DNA of 64,000 bases from Lichenibacterium ramalinae. Its GTDB lineage: Bacteria; Pseudomonadota; Alphaproteobacteria; Rhizobiales; Beijerinckiaceae. Below, piece by piece: positions 34,350-43,600 of the stretch. Each line of letters starts with the position of its first letter. Position 1 is the stretch's first letter. Position numbers and translations under genes: made by a program. Location of the stretch: contig NZ_QYBC01000023.1 of the NCBI RefSeq assembly GCF_004137085.1, forward strand, positions 32,255 to 96,254. The letters run 5' to 3'. The notes beneath the pieces are model-generated. The model was not told where the DNA came from. It ran no database searches and was given only the letters and a program-made list of their open reading frames with translations.

Positions 34350-34380
34350 GAGACGCTCTCTTGGTGAGAGGGCGTCTCTT
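34350..34380 (+). terminator. rho-independent terminator after Met-rich peptide gene
   Basis: GAGACGCTCTC pairs with GAGAGGGCGTCTC (one or two bulged bases) around a short loop, and the stem is followed by TT. It starts 10 bases after the stop codon. Confidence 0.75.
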
Positions 34381-34907
34381 CAATGAGCTTGAGATGACTT
34401 GTGTTTCAAGTACGTCACTACCGCATCGGCTCTGCAATGCACACATGACGTGTGTAGGGCGGCTCGCACGGTGCTCGCCGACTGGGTCGACGAGTTTCGC
34501 CACTCGCTCTTGCTGATCGCCTCGTGGATCTCGGTCTCCACCTTCTTGCCGGGCCGTAGCCAGAAGCGACGGTGTCTCGTACCTTGTACGCGATCCACCA
34601 GTCCTGCGTGACGCGCGCGATGGCCGCGTGAGCAACCGGTTCGGGCGCAAACGACATCGATGATGGTTGGATCGCACCGATGCTCACGATAGCGTCGATC
34701 GTGTCAGCCGGTCCGCATGGTCGCCTCGCCTTCGACGCTCTCTGGACGGCAGGGACGGCGCTCCCTCTCACACAGTCGGTCGCGGGCTGAGCTTTCCTCA
34801 GCCCCGAGACCGAAGCGACCGTCAAGTTGCGGTTCGGAGCGTACGCGCCCGATGATCGCGGGCTCGGATGCTGCGCAACCATCCTGGACGCCGTGGCTTC
34901 TTCACGT
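34381..34907. other. intergenic, no gene supported
   Basis: About 530 bases. On the minus strand fragments such as DWWIAYKVRDTVASGY and PGKKVETEIHEAISKSEW lie in different frames and could be a decayed small gene, but I cannot assign a family. Part of this stretch must hold the promoter of the receiver gene at 34908. Confidence 0.4.
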
Positions 34908-35309
34908 ATGAACGAGACGAACTCCCCCGTAGCCCTGGTGGTCGACGACGATCCCCTGATCTGCATGGACGCGGTCGGCATGCTGGAGGATGCGGGCTTC
35001 GAGGTTCTCGACGCCCCCAACGTCGAGCTGGCCCTGGGTCTCCTGAGGGAACATCATCCCCGGCTGACGCTCCTCTTCACCGACGTTCAGATGCCGGGCG
35101 AACACGACGGGTTTCACCTCGCCCGCGAGGTGGCGCGGTGCTGGCCGCACATCTCGATCGTCGTGGCCTCCGGCCAGGCCAACCCTACGCCCGGTGACAT
35201 GCCCCAGGGCGCGAGCTTCATCAGCAAGCCGTTCAGCGCCGGGGTCGTGCACGACGCGCTCCGGCAGATCGTGCCCGAGCATCGACGGCCGAAACCGCTG
35301 CGTGGGTGA
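34908..35309 (+). CDS. single-domain response regulator
   Basis: A 133-aa receiver domain with no output domain. The acidic pocket is in ALVVDDDPLICMD, the phospho-acceptor aspartate in LLFTDVQMPGEHDG, and the conserved lysine in FISKPFSAG; SIVVASGQA carries the switch serine. Such receivers pass signals by binding partners or act as phosphate sinks. It converges on the kinase gene with 19 bases between stops, and the two kinases next to it are the likely partners. ATG at 34908 is chosen because the receiver fold starts directly after it. Confidence 0.9.
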   Translation: MNETNSPVALVVDDDPLICMDAVGMLEDAGFEVLDAPNVELALGLLREHHPRLTLLFTDVQMPGEHDGFHLAREVARCWPHISIVVASGQANPTPGDMPQGASFISKPFSAGVVHDALRQIVPEHRRPKPLRG

Positions 35310-35328
35310 GCGGTCACCCGCGATGACG

Positions 35329-36702
35329 TCAGGCGCGCAGCCGATCCTTGCTCGTCCGCAGGGTGACGACGACGCCTTCCGGTAGCCATCGGAACGCGAT
35401 GGTACCACCAAGCTGGCCCGCCACGGAGTTCACGACCAGCCGGCTACCGAAGCCGGCATGCCCGTTCGGCGGATCGACCTCGGGGCCGCCGCGCTCCGTC
35501 CAGGTGATGACCACGTCATCTTCGTCGACGGTGCAGGAGACGTCGAGGATCCCCGTCGCCGCCGACAGGGCCCCGTACTTGATCGCGTTCGTCGCCAGTT
35601 CGTGGACGACGAGGGCCATGGTCGTGGCGGAGGCCTCTCCGACGAGCAACTCCGGGACCGTGATCCGGATACGGTCACTGGTGCGTTCGTCGCCTGCATA
35701 GGGCGCGAGAAGGATCGCGAGCAGGTCACCGAGGTGCGCCGCCCTCTCCGCATCCCCGGGGACTGGCCGGACTAGGTCGTGCGCGCGGTTGAGGGCGCCA
35801 AGCCTCAGCCTCAGGTCCCGGGACATCTCCTTCGTCGTCGTCGTCGAGCGTTCCGAGATCACGGTCAGGGCGGATGCGATCGAGAAGAGGTTCTTGACCC
35901 GATGACCCATCTCGCCCGCGATCATCTCGCGCGCTTCCTCGGCCATCTTGCGCTCGGTCACGTCGAGGAAGACCCCGAACATCTGGCGTCCGACGATCCC
36001 CTGGTCGTCGCCGCGCCCCCGGGCGGAGATCCACCGCAGTTCCTTTCCGCGTAGGATCCGGAACTCGACCTCATAGGCTCCCAGGATCTGCCGCGTCGAG
36101 GCGAACGCGGCCCTCACGCGGTCGAGATCCTCCGGATGGATGTGCGCGGACATGTCCTCGAACGTGACCGGCCCGACCGGGAGGCCCCAGAGCGCGTGTG
36201 CACGCTCGTCCATCGAGATCGCGTCGCTGTCGACGTTCCAGGACCATAAAGCGACGCCAGCCGCGTCGGTGGCGATCCTCAAGCGGTTCGCGTCCCACAC
36301 CGGTGGTGGCGTCGTGCTTTCCGGAAGCTCGCGCTCTCCTTCGATCAGCAGCGACCCGAGGGCGTCGCACAACGTCGCGCGCTTGTAGGGCTTCTGCAGC
36401 AAGGGACATCCGAGGTAGGACTCCAAGAGGCCGGTCCGACCGTAGCCGGTCGAGAAGACGAACGGGATACGCCGGGTCGTCAACGCGTCGGCGACGGGAT
36501 AGCTCTTCTCCCCGTTGAGGTTGATGTCGAGGATCGCTGCGTCGAAGTGCTCGATGTCGACGATGGCCAGGGCCTGGTCCAAGCGTGAGGCGGGGCCGAC
36601 GACGGCGCAACCGAGTTGCCCCAACATGTCTTCCAGCATCCACGACACCATGACTTCGTCCTCGACGACGAGGATGCGTCGGCCGGCAAGCTCGCTGGTC
36701 AT
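35329..36702 (-). CDS. hybrid receiver-PAS-HWE histidine kinase
   Basis: A 457-aa cytoplasmic protein. Residues 1-120 are a receiver (ILVVEDEVMVSWMLEDM, phospho-acceptor in AAILDINLNGE, lysine in LLQKPYKRA). A PAS domain follows (about 140-265, ending VFLDVTERKMAEEA), then an HWE/HisKA_2 kinase whose phospho-histidine lies in MIAGEMGHRVKNLFSIAS, and an ATPase part with VVHELATNAIKYGALS. The start ATG at 36702 overlaps the stop of the upstream kinase by 4 bases and GGAGAG precedes it. The receiver-first order suggests that the upstream kinase may phosphorylate it. Confidence 0.92.
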   Translation of the reverse strand: MTSELAGRRILVVEDEVMVSWMLEDMLGQLGCAVVGPASRLDQALAIVDIEHFDAAILDINLNGEKSYPVADALTTRRIPFVFSTGYGRTGLLESYLGCPLLQKPYKRATLCDALGSLLIEGERELPESTTPPPVWDANRLRIATDAAGVALWSWNVDSDAISMDERAHALWGLPVGPVTFEDMSAHIHPEDLDRVRAAFASTRQILGAYEVEFRILRGKELRWISARGRGDDQGIVGRQMFGVFLDVTERKMAEEAREMIAGEMGHRVKNLFSIASALTVISERSTTTTKEMSRDLRLRLGALNRAHDLVRPVPGDAERAAHLGDLLAILLAPYAGDERTSDRIRITVPELLVGEASATTMALVVHELATNAIKYGALSAATGILDVSCTVDEDDVVITWTERGGPEVDPPNGHAGFGSRLVVNSVAGQLGGTIAFRWLPEGVVVTLRTSKDRLRA

Positions 36703-37736
36703 GTTCTCTCCGCCCGATCTCTCGGGGCAGGCATCATGATATCGCAGACGAGCCCGGTCGGTTCGTAGGCGAGGCGCACGTCTCCGTTCAGTTCCTGGGC
36801 CAAGCCACCCTCGATGAGGCGGCGGCCGAAGCCCTGGAACGTCGGTGGGGTCACCACGGGACCGCCGCTCTCGCGCCAATCGACACGAAGCCGATCTCCA
36901 GCTTCGAGCCGCCATGCCACGTCGACCCTTCCTCTCGTCGCTGCCGAAAGCGCCCCGTGCGCGATGGCGTTGGTGGCCAGCTCATGGAAGACCATGGTGA
37001 GGGTCAGTGCTGTCTTCGGCGGTAGTCCTACCTCGTCGCCTTCGATGTGAACGCGTGCATCCACCCCCAAGGCCTCGAACGTCTGGTCGAGGATCTCCCG
37101 CAGTTCGACCCTGTCCCAGTTTTCCGAACCAAGGAGGCCATGGGTCTTCGACAACGCTAGAATGCGTCCCTCGAAGGCGTCGATGACGCGCTCGTCGGCC
37201 ATGCCGCGCAACGTCTGTCCGGCGACCGCCAGGACGGTCGCGAGGGTGTTCTGGGTGCGGTGGTTCAGTTCGTCGAGCAGGGAGCGCAGCCGCTCCTGTT
37301 CCTCCTTGTGGCTCGTGATGTCCACGAAGGAGGCGAAGTGCTGCACGATGGCGCCCGCGTCGTCACGCACCTGTGTGATGAAGATGGTGACCCAGATCGT
37401 CCTGCCGTCCTTGCGGTGGAAGCGGACCGGCGTTTCGAGGTCGCGGGCGCCCTCGAACGCCGTCTGGATCTCCGTCAACGCTTCCGGGTCGGTAGCCCGT
37501 TGGATCAGGAAGTCGAACTTCTGGCCGAGCACCTCGTGTTCGTCATACCCCGTCAGTGTGAGGAAGGCCTGGTTGACGAAGACGATCGGATTGTCCTTCA
37601 CCTTGGCGTTGGAGAACACCATCGGCATCCGCGTCGTCTCGGCGGCGACGACGAAAGGGCCAAGGTCATCACGGAACCCTTCCACGTCGGATTCGGCGTG
37701 TTCCTGTTCGACCGCCTTATCGTGCTGGTCCGACAT
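36699..37736 (-). CDS. LOV-like PAS HWE histidine kinase lacking the flavin-binding cysteine
   Basis: A 345-aa cytoplasmic kinase. Residues 25-150 align with LOV photosensor domains: NPIVFVNQAFLTLTGYDEHE and VLGQKFDFLIQRATDPEAL. In true LOV domains the second block reads GxNCRFLQ; here the photoactive cysteine is replaced (GQKFDFLI), so light-driven adduct formation is not expected. The kinase part has DELNHRTQNTLATVLAVAG with the phospho-histidine, and VFHELATNAIAHGALS. It begins within the 3' end of the ParD-like gene (20-base overlap) and overlaps the next kinase gene by 4 bases. Confidence 0.9.
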   Translation of the reverse strand: MSDQHDKAVEQEHAESDVEGFRDDLGPFVVAAETTRMPMVFSNAKVKDNPIVFVNQAFLTLTGYDEHEVLGQKFDFLIQRATDPEALTEIQTAFEGARDLETPVRFHRKDGRTIWVTIFITQVRDDAGAIVQHFASFVDITSHKEEQERLRSLLDELNHRTQNTLATVLAVAGQTLRGMADERVIDAFEGRILALSKTHGLLGSENWDRVELREILDQTFEALGVDARVHIEGDEVGLPPKTALTLTMVFHELATNAIAHGALSAATRGRVDVAWRLEAGDRLRVDWRESGGPVVTPPTFQGFGRRLIEGGLAQELNGDVRLAYEPTGLVCDIMMPAPRDRAERT

Positions 37737-37923
37737 GGGCGTCGATCTCCCCGTTTCGCGAAGAAGGGTTGACCGGGTCGAGGGGTTCTTCCTTGTCGAG
37801 GAGCCGCAGCGCGGCGCGGACCACCTCGCTCGCTGTGCGGTAACGTCCCGCGGCGACCCGCGCGGCGACCGAACGCTCCAACTCGGGCGTCACCGACACG
37901 TTCATGGTCCTGCGTATCGGCAT
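37717..37923 (-). CDS. ParD-like antitoxin/ribbon-helix-helix protein (orphan)
   Basis: A 68-aa protein with the ParD/CopG ribbon-helix-helix pattern: MNVSVTPELERSVAARVAAG then YRTASEVVRAALRLLDKEE. ParD proteins usually repress their own operon and neutralise a ParE toxin. No ParE-like gene follows; instead the histidine kinase starts inside its last codons, so the C-terminal residues and the kinase start share DNA. It may act as an autoregulator of the kinase operon. The start could be ATG at 37923 or at 37905; both have AGGA upstream. Confidence 0.75.
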   Translation of the reverse strand: MPIRRTMNVSVTPELERSVAARVAAGRYRTASEVVRAALRLLDKEEPLDPVNPSSRNGEIDAHVGPAR

Positions 37924-38296
37924 CGACTGATGGTCCTGGTCAAGGCATCACCAAGACCTGTGTCAATCGTTGTCACAAGGCTGTTTACCTCGCTTCCGGT
38001 CGTATTGTGCGAATAGTGGACATGCATAATTGCATTCGCGGCAGCTGGATCGAGGCGGCCTGGGCAAGCAGCTTCGAGGACCTCGACCATGCTGGCCGGA
38101 TGGATCGCCGATCCGTGCACGGCCTCGAAGCCGATCAAATCGGATGGATGCTGGCTTCGCCTCCCGACCCTCTGTCGCGTCGACGTCGGATTTCAGTGCT
38201 GAACGCATCCGCCGGATCGGAATACGCGTGCGATGCGGCAGCTTGGATGCTAGGCGCGAGGCATAGGCCGAATGCGAAGACGATCGACGGACCACG
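37924..38296. other. divergent intergenic region
   Basis: About 370 bases between the ParD-kinase operon (minus) and the LysR gene (plus). It should hold promoters for both, and LysR proteins often bind such regions. I see no coding pattern or clear hairpin. Confidence 0.45.
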
Positions 38297-39193
38297 ATGC
38301 TAGACTGGGACGACTTGCGCTTCTTCCTGTCGGTCGCCCGCCACGGGAACCTCGTGACGGCTGCCAAGGAACTCCGCGTCGCCCAGTCCACGGTGGGACG
38401 GCGCTTGGCATCCTTGGAGTCGAGCCTCGGCGTCCGTCTCCTCGATCGAACGCCCGAAGGCTACGTCGCGACGCTGGCGGGGAAACAGGTCCTCTCGGAA
38501 GCCGAGCGGTTCGAGACGGGGTCGCTGGCCCTCGAACGCGAAGTCGGCGGCCGTGACGCCCGGCTGTCCGGCACCGTCCGCGTCACCTGTGCCGAGGGCG
38601 TCGCCAGCCACATGCTCTCGCCGTGTCTCGCCGCGATGCATGTGAAGCACCCGGACATCATGGTGGAGTTGATCCCCGACCTCCGCGAGTTAAGCCTTTC
38701 GATGCGGGAGGCGGAGATATCCGTTCGGCTCAAGCAGTCGAACCAGCACGACCTCGTCGTGCGCAGGATCGGCGTCCTGGGCTTCGGCCTGTATGCGAGC
38801 CCGGGGTACCTGGAGATGCACGGCGACCTGGACTTCGAGGCCGGGTGCCCGGGCCACCACATCGTCGCGCAGCTCGAGGATCTCCAGGACTCCGATCAGA
38901 CGGGCTGGCTCGCGACCCTTGCGACGCGGGCCCGCATCTCTTTGCAGACGAGCAGCCATGAGGCGGCCGTCGTCGCGGCGGTACACGGGGGCGGTCTGGC
39001 GTGTCTGGCCCGGTTCCGGGCCGACCGTGAGGACGGTCTGGTTCGCCTCGTCACGCCGTCTGCGGTGCCGGACACTGGGATCTGGCTGGTCGCTCACAAG
39101 GACAACATGGGCAACGCCCGGATCAGGGCCGTCCTGACGCATATCACCGGGGGCATCCGCGCGATGTCGCCGCAACTCGATCCGCCAGAATAG
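38297..39193 (+). CDS. LysR family transcriptional regulator
   Basis: A 298-aa LysR-type regulator. The N-terminal winged helix-turn-helix is clear (DLRFFLSVARHGNLVTAAKE, then VAQSTVGRRLASLESSLGVR, LLDRTPEGYVAT). The C-terminal part is the usual effector-binding fold (LSGTVRVTCAEGVASHMLSP). Divergent placement from the ParD/kinase operon suggests that operon or an unlinked target is controlled. Length is normal. The effector cannot be told. Confidence 0.93.
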   Translation: MLDWDDLRFFLSVARHGNLVTAAKELRVAQSTVGRRLASLESSLGVRLLDRTPEGYVATLAGKQVLSEAERFETGSLALEREVGGRDARLSGTVRVTCAEGVASHMLSPCLAAMHVKHPDIMVELIPDLRELSLSMREAEISVRLKQSNQHDLVVRRIGVLGFGLYASPGYLEMHGDLDFEAGCPGHHIVAQLEDLQDSDQTGWLATLATRARISLQTSSHEAAVVAAVHGGGLACLARFRADREDGLVRLVTPSAVPDTGIWLVAHKDNMGNARIRAVLTHITGGIRAMSPQLDPPE

Positions 39194-39235
39194 TAGAGGC
39201 TTCGACTTCGGGTCCGTGATGGTTGGTTCAGGCCC

Positions 39236-39613
39236 TTAGAATCCCACGTCCTCCGGCGCGCCCTGTGCGTCGACGCCGGCGATCGCCGCCGCGACCAGCG
39301 CCGACGCGACGGCGTCGTGCAGGTCGGCGCGCGCCTCGTCGCGGTGACGCATCGGTGCGCTCTCGATCAAGAGCCACCGCCGTTCCCAGGCCGCCACCGC
39401 CCCGGCGGCCACCGCCTCCCAGTCGCCGAAGCTGGCGGCGGGCACGCACACGAGGGCATCGGGCCCTTCGGCCGGCGGGGGCGTCGCCACCACCAGCCCG
39501 AGCCGCGTCATGGTGGGCGACATCTGACGGGCGATGAACCCGAGGCAGGCCGAACGGTCGCCCTCAAACGCCGGGCGCTTACGGCGCGGTATCTCTACGA
39601 CGTACGTCCTCAC
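39236..39613 (-). CDS. small B1 family protein (cassette 3)
   Basis: A 125-aa B1 protein beginning with GTG (MRTYVVEIPRRKRPAFEGD), with DALVCVPAASFGDWE, the core AWERRWLLIESAPMRHRDE and RADLHDAVASALVAAAIAG. It is closer to the cassette 1 copy than to cassette 2. GAGGGGGACC lies upstream of the start. Here it is the last gene of the set, 121 bases after a B2 gene, whereas in cassettes 1 and 2 it comes first. Confidence 0.8.
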   Translation of the reverse strand: MRTYVVEIPRRKRPAFEGDRSACLGFIARQMSPTMTRLGLVVATPPPAEGPDALVCVPAASFGDWEAVAAGAVAAWERRWLLIESAPMRHRDEARADLHDAVASALVAAAIAGVDAQGAPEDVGF

Positions 39614-39734
39614 GGCATGGTCCCCCTCAGCATCACGTCCACGGATGGCCCCTCTCGTGCTCTGTCCCTCGATCTGCTGCGCGTCCCAACCTGCCGAAGG
39701 CGGCGGGACGGCCTCGATTCCGGCCGAGACTTGG

Positions 39735-40115
39735 TCAGATCCCGACGTGCTCCCCGACCTCGTCCAACCCCGTCACCGCGGCGGAGAGCAACGCCACGGC
39801 GATGGCGCCGACGAGGTGCCCGCGCGTGGCCTCCCGCTGACCTGGTGCCGCCGGGTCGATTAGGAGCCAGGATGCGTTCCAATCCTCGACGATGCAGGTC
39901 GCCCAGGCCTCGACCGTCCGATAGACCCCGAGCGGCACGGCGACCGTGACTTCTGGCCCCGCGGTGGCTGACGCATCGGGCCACCACAGCACCAGGCGCG
40001 TCGACGGAGGCCCGACGTGCCGTTCGACGAAGTCTTGCGCGAGGTCTCGGCTGTCGGTCTGCAAGAGCGTCCTCGCGTGACGTCGCGGCTCCTCGGTGAC
40101 GACGAAGTCCTGCAT
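39735..40115 (-). CDS. small B2 family protein (cassette 3)
   Basis: A 126-aa B2 protein, very like the one at 29.5 kb: MQDFVVTEEPRRHARTLLQ, FVERHVGPPSTRLVLWWPD, the core DWNASWLLIDPAAPGQREA and AVTGLDEVGEHVGI. AGGGG lies upstream of the ATG at 40115. It follows the free C-domain gene with a 77-base gap and precedes a B1 gene. Confidence 0.78.
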   Translation of the reverse strand: MQDFVVTEEPRRHARTLLQTDSRDLAQDFVERHVGPPSTRLVLWWPDASATAGPEVTVAVPLGVYRTVEAWATCIVEDWNASWLLIDPAAPGQREATRGHLVGAIAVALLSAAVTGLDEVGEHVGI

Positions 40116-40192
40116 GCTGATCCCCTGATCGCGGGCGATCCATGCCGCCCGACCAACTGGCGATTCGAACCCGTCGATTTCGGGCGCGCCTA

Positions 40193-40624
40193 TCACGGCC
40201 GCTCTTCCAGGGTCGCGTGGGCGTCGCAGAGCGTCATCAGCCATTCGTCGACCTCGCGGAGTCGTCCCGGGGCGCCGCACCGCTCGCAGGTGAGCGCCGA
40301 TCTCTCCTCGGCTCGATCGATGATCGCGCGCAGGAGGCGCCACACCCCGTCCGGAGGGCCCGAGACTCCGGCGAGCCCGCAGTAGACCCGCATGGAGCCG
40401 AACTTCGACTTCGTCGTGAATTCGATCACGCGCACGTGACTGCCTGGCCGTTCCACCGCAATCTCGGTCATGGCGAGATCGAGGGCCTCCAGCATGTCGA
40501 CGAAGATCCCGGACCATCCCCGGCTGAGGCTCGCATAGGGGTCGACGGAGCGGATCCACGTGTGGCCGCGAATGAGCAGGTCGTATTCCGCCCGTGTGAG
40601 CGAGATGTCGCCCTCGGCTATCAC
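40193..40624 (-). CDS. stand-alone C domain: zinc-finger protein (cassette 3)
   Basis: A 143-aa protein that matches the C-terminal half of the fused exonuclease at 29.9 kb: AEYDLLIRGHTWIRSVDPYA, SLSRGWSGIF, FTTKSKFGSMRVYCGLAG, and the metal motif TCERCGAPG...TLCDAHA. No exonuclease part precedes it. The GTG start at 40624 overlaps the stop of the IrrE-UvrD helicase gene (GTGA), so it is translated together with the helicase. Hence the C domain partners an exonuclease in one place and a helicase in another. Confidence 0.82.
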   Translation of the reverse strand: MIAEGDISLTRAEYDLLIRGHTWIRSVDPYASLSRGWSGIFVDMLEALDLAMTEIAVERPGSHVRVIEFTTKSKFGSMRVYCGLAGVSGPPDGVWRLLRAIIDRAEERSALTCERCGAPGRLREVDEWLMTLCDAHATLEERP

Positions 40625-43600
40625 GCCCCGCAGACGAAGAAGAAGGGGCAGCTCGGGCACCGCCGCGGGTCGGGCCTCGGCGCGAAGACGCCCCGTTCGA
40701 TCTCGACCATGGCCTCGCGGTAGCGCTCGACCACGGCCTCGTCGTCGACGAGGTCCGCCTCGACGACCTCGCCGTCGTCGGGATCGAGCAGCTCGACGGT
40801 GACGCGCGCGTCCGGGAAGGCCTGCCGCGCCCCGATCGACAGCGCCGCCGCGAGCCCCGCGATGCGCGGCTGGTCGCGCCGGCGGACCCCGACGATCTGG
40901 ATCGTGACGGCGCCCCACGGATGTTCGATGACGCGGTGGGGCCGCACGGCGATCCTTCCGGTCCCGACGTCGATGATCCAGGGCCCGCGATGGTGAATGG
41001 CGCCGACCTCGGTCGCCACGATCTCGGTGAGGCGGGCCACCATGCGGTCGGCGACGCCGCGGTAGTGGCGCTCGTGACGATGCCCCACGGGACCGTCCGC
41101 GGCCCAGGCCGTCGCCAGGGCGGCCTCCCCCTCCTCGTAGGTCGGCGAGGTCCCGGCGGTCGCGGCGTCCTCGATCCGCCTGCCCGCTGTCAGCACGGCG
41201 CGCATCAGCCGACGGTGGCCGGAGGGTGGTGACGCATCCGCGAGCCCGTCAATCGTCTCGTAGCGGTACCGAGCGGGGCAGCGCAGCCACGTGTCGAGTT
41301 CCCCCGTCGGGTAGACGGGCCGGGGCGCCTGGGGCGTCAGCGGAACGGCTGGCTCAGCGAGTCCGGGATCGGCGTGGCGGCTCGCTTCGATCTCGCCGAC
41401 GTGCGCCAGGAACGGTGACGGCCGCGCGTCGCGGGCGTCGCCGTACCGCTCGGCGCGGCTGATCGTCAGGCTGTCCCGGGCGCGGGACAGCGCCACGAAC
41501 CACAGCGCCCGTTCCTCGGCGTCGTGGTCGGACGCGCTCATGGCGAGCCGCGCCAGGTCGGGCGGCGGCGGGCAGGCGTCGCGGTGCTGCATGAGCGGCA
41601 CGTGGCGCGAGGACGCCATCGGAAGATGGACAGCTGACCACTCCAACCCCTTTGCGGCGTGGATCGTCATCAGCCTCACGGCATCGTCCGTCTGGGCCTC
41701 GGGCGCCACCACACCGTGGTCGCGGCCGCCGCCGAGCGCCGCGATCCGACGGACGCGAGCGACGAACTCGGGCCGGTTCGTCCCCTCCTCGGCGGCCAAG
41801 CGGAGGAGCTGGTACACGGCGACGCGGTGCATCGGCGGCCGCGCGTCGTCGGCTAGGGTCGTCGCCCCGTGCGTCTCGAACAGCCACTGCGTCATCGCCG
41901 TCCAGGCGGTGGCGGCCGGACCGGCGGCCGCGAGGTGACGGCCGAGCAGCGCCAAGCCGCGCGCGGCGGCCGGGTCGACGCCGGGGACGGTCCGCGCCCG
42001 ACGCAGCGCGTCGGACGTCGAGATGCCCTGCTTCGCGGCCCAGCGGATCACGGCGATGACGGCAGGCCGGGGCACGCCGTAGGGCGGCCGGGTGGCGACG
42101 CGCAGCAGGCCGAGCCCGCCGGGCTCGGCGTCGATCGACACGACGGCCAGCAGGTCGCGGATCTCGTCGCGGACCAGGAGATCGCCGAGATAGGAGATCG
42201 GGACGCCGTGGCGCTCTAGCCCGGCGCCTATACGCTCCAGCACCCGATGCGTGCGGGCGAGGACCGCCTGGTCGCCGTAACCGATGCCATCGGTCCGCAA
42301 CTCCTCGACCCGGTCACGGATCGCCACGACCTCGCCGGCGAGCGTCGGGGCCGACAGGAGGCGCACCGGCCGGCCCGAGGGGCGCTGAGCGGTCCAGGTC
42401 ACCGCGCCGCCGGGCATGGTGGAGGTGAAGGCGGCGAAGGCGGAGACAACCTCAGGCGTCGCACGATAGGTGCAATCGAGCGCCATCGTCGAGCCGCCGA
42501 ACGCGTCGGCGAAGTCCGCGACGGCGGTCGGGTCGGCGCCTCGGAATCGGTAGACGCTCTGCCGCCCGTCGCCGACGGCCCACAGTGTCGTGCCCGGCCC
42601 GCAGAGCGACTGGAGGAGGCTAGTCGCCGCGTGATTCAGGTCCTGGACCTCGTCGACCAGCACATGCGCGAACCGGTCGCCGTAGTGACCGGCGATGTCG
42701 TCGTTCTCGGCCAGCAGCCGCGCCGCCACCGCGACGAGGTCGCCGAGGTCCAGCGCGTCTTCCTCGTCGAGAAGGCGCTGGTAGACGGCGTAGACGGCCG
42801 CGACCTCCTCGGCGATGGCCACCGCCTCGCCTTCCCCGTCGAAGGCGGCCGCCCGGGCAGCGGCGGCGTAGTCTTCCGGCGTGACGAGCTCGTCCTTGCA
42901 CCGCTCGATGGCACGGAGCACGGGCGCCAGCCCCGTAGCGGGGTCACGCAGGTCGCGGAAGATGGCGAGCGGCAGGGCCCCGAGGTGACGCTCGAGCAGC
43001 TCGAGCGCGCCGTCACGGTCGAGAACGCGCGGCCGTGGACCGCGACCGATGCGGTGGTGCCAACCGTGGATCACCTCCAGCCCGAAGGCGTGGATGGTTC
43101 CGATCCACAGCGCGCCCGCCGCGTCGGGCGCCGCTTCGGCAACCCGCTCCCGCAGCTCGGCGGCAGCGCGGGTCGAGAAGGTGAGCACCAGGAGGCGCGA
43201 CGGGGCCACGCCGTCTGTTAAAAGGTGGACGATGCGTCCGACCAGGGTGGCGGTCTTGCCCGTGCCCGGCCCCGCCTCGACGAGCAGCGCGCCGCCGTCC
43301 CAGGTCGCTGCCTCGGTCTGGACGGGATCGAGCGGGTGGCGGTTCGAAGGGCGCGGCGCCGGGGCGCGAAGCGGCGGCAGGCACACGGCGCGGATCGACT
43401 GTTTCGTGACGACGTGGGCCGGCAGGCCGAGGTCGCGGGCGATCTCTGCCGGCCGCCGGCCGCGGTCGACGAGTTCGGTCCGGAGCCAGTCGGCCGGACA
43501 CAGGAACTCGCCGGCGAAGACGTCGGCCGCCATCTCGCGCCGCTCGCGGTGCGAATAGCCGACGATCCGGGCGGCGGCGCCGGGCGCCGCGTCGACGGAG

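Noticed and set aside
34381..34907. A small gene on the minus strand (DWWIAYKVRD and KKVETEIHEA pieces)
   Set aside because: The pieces lie in different frames, have no recognisable family and lack a start with a ribosome site.
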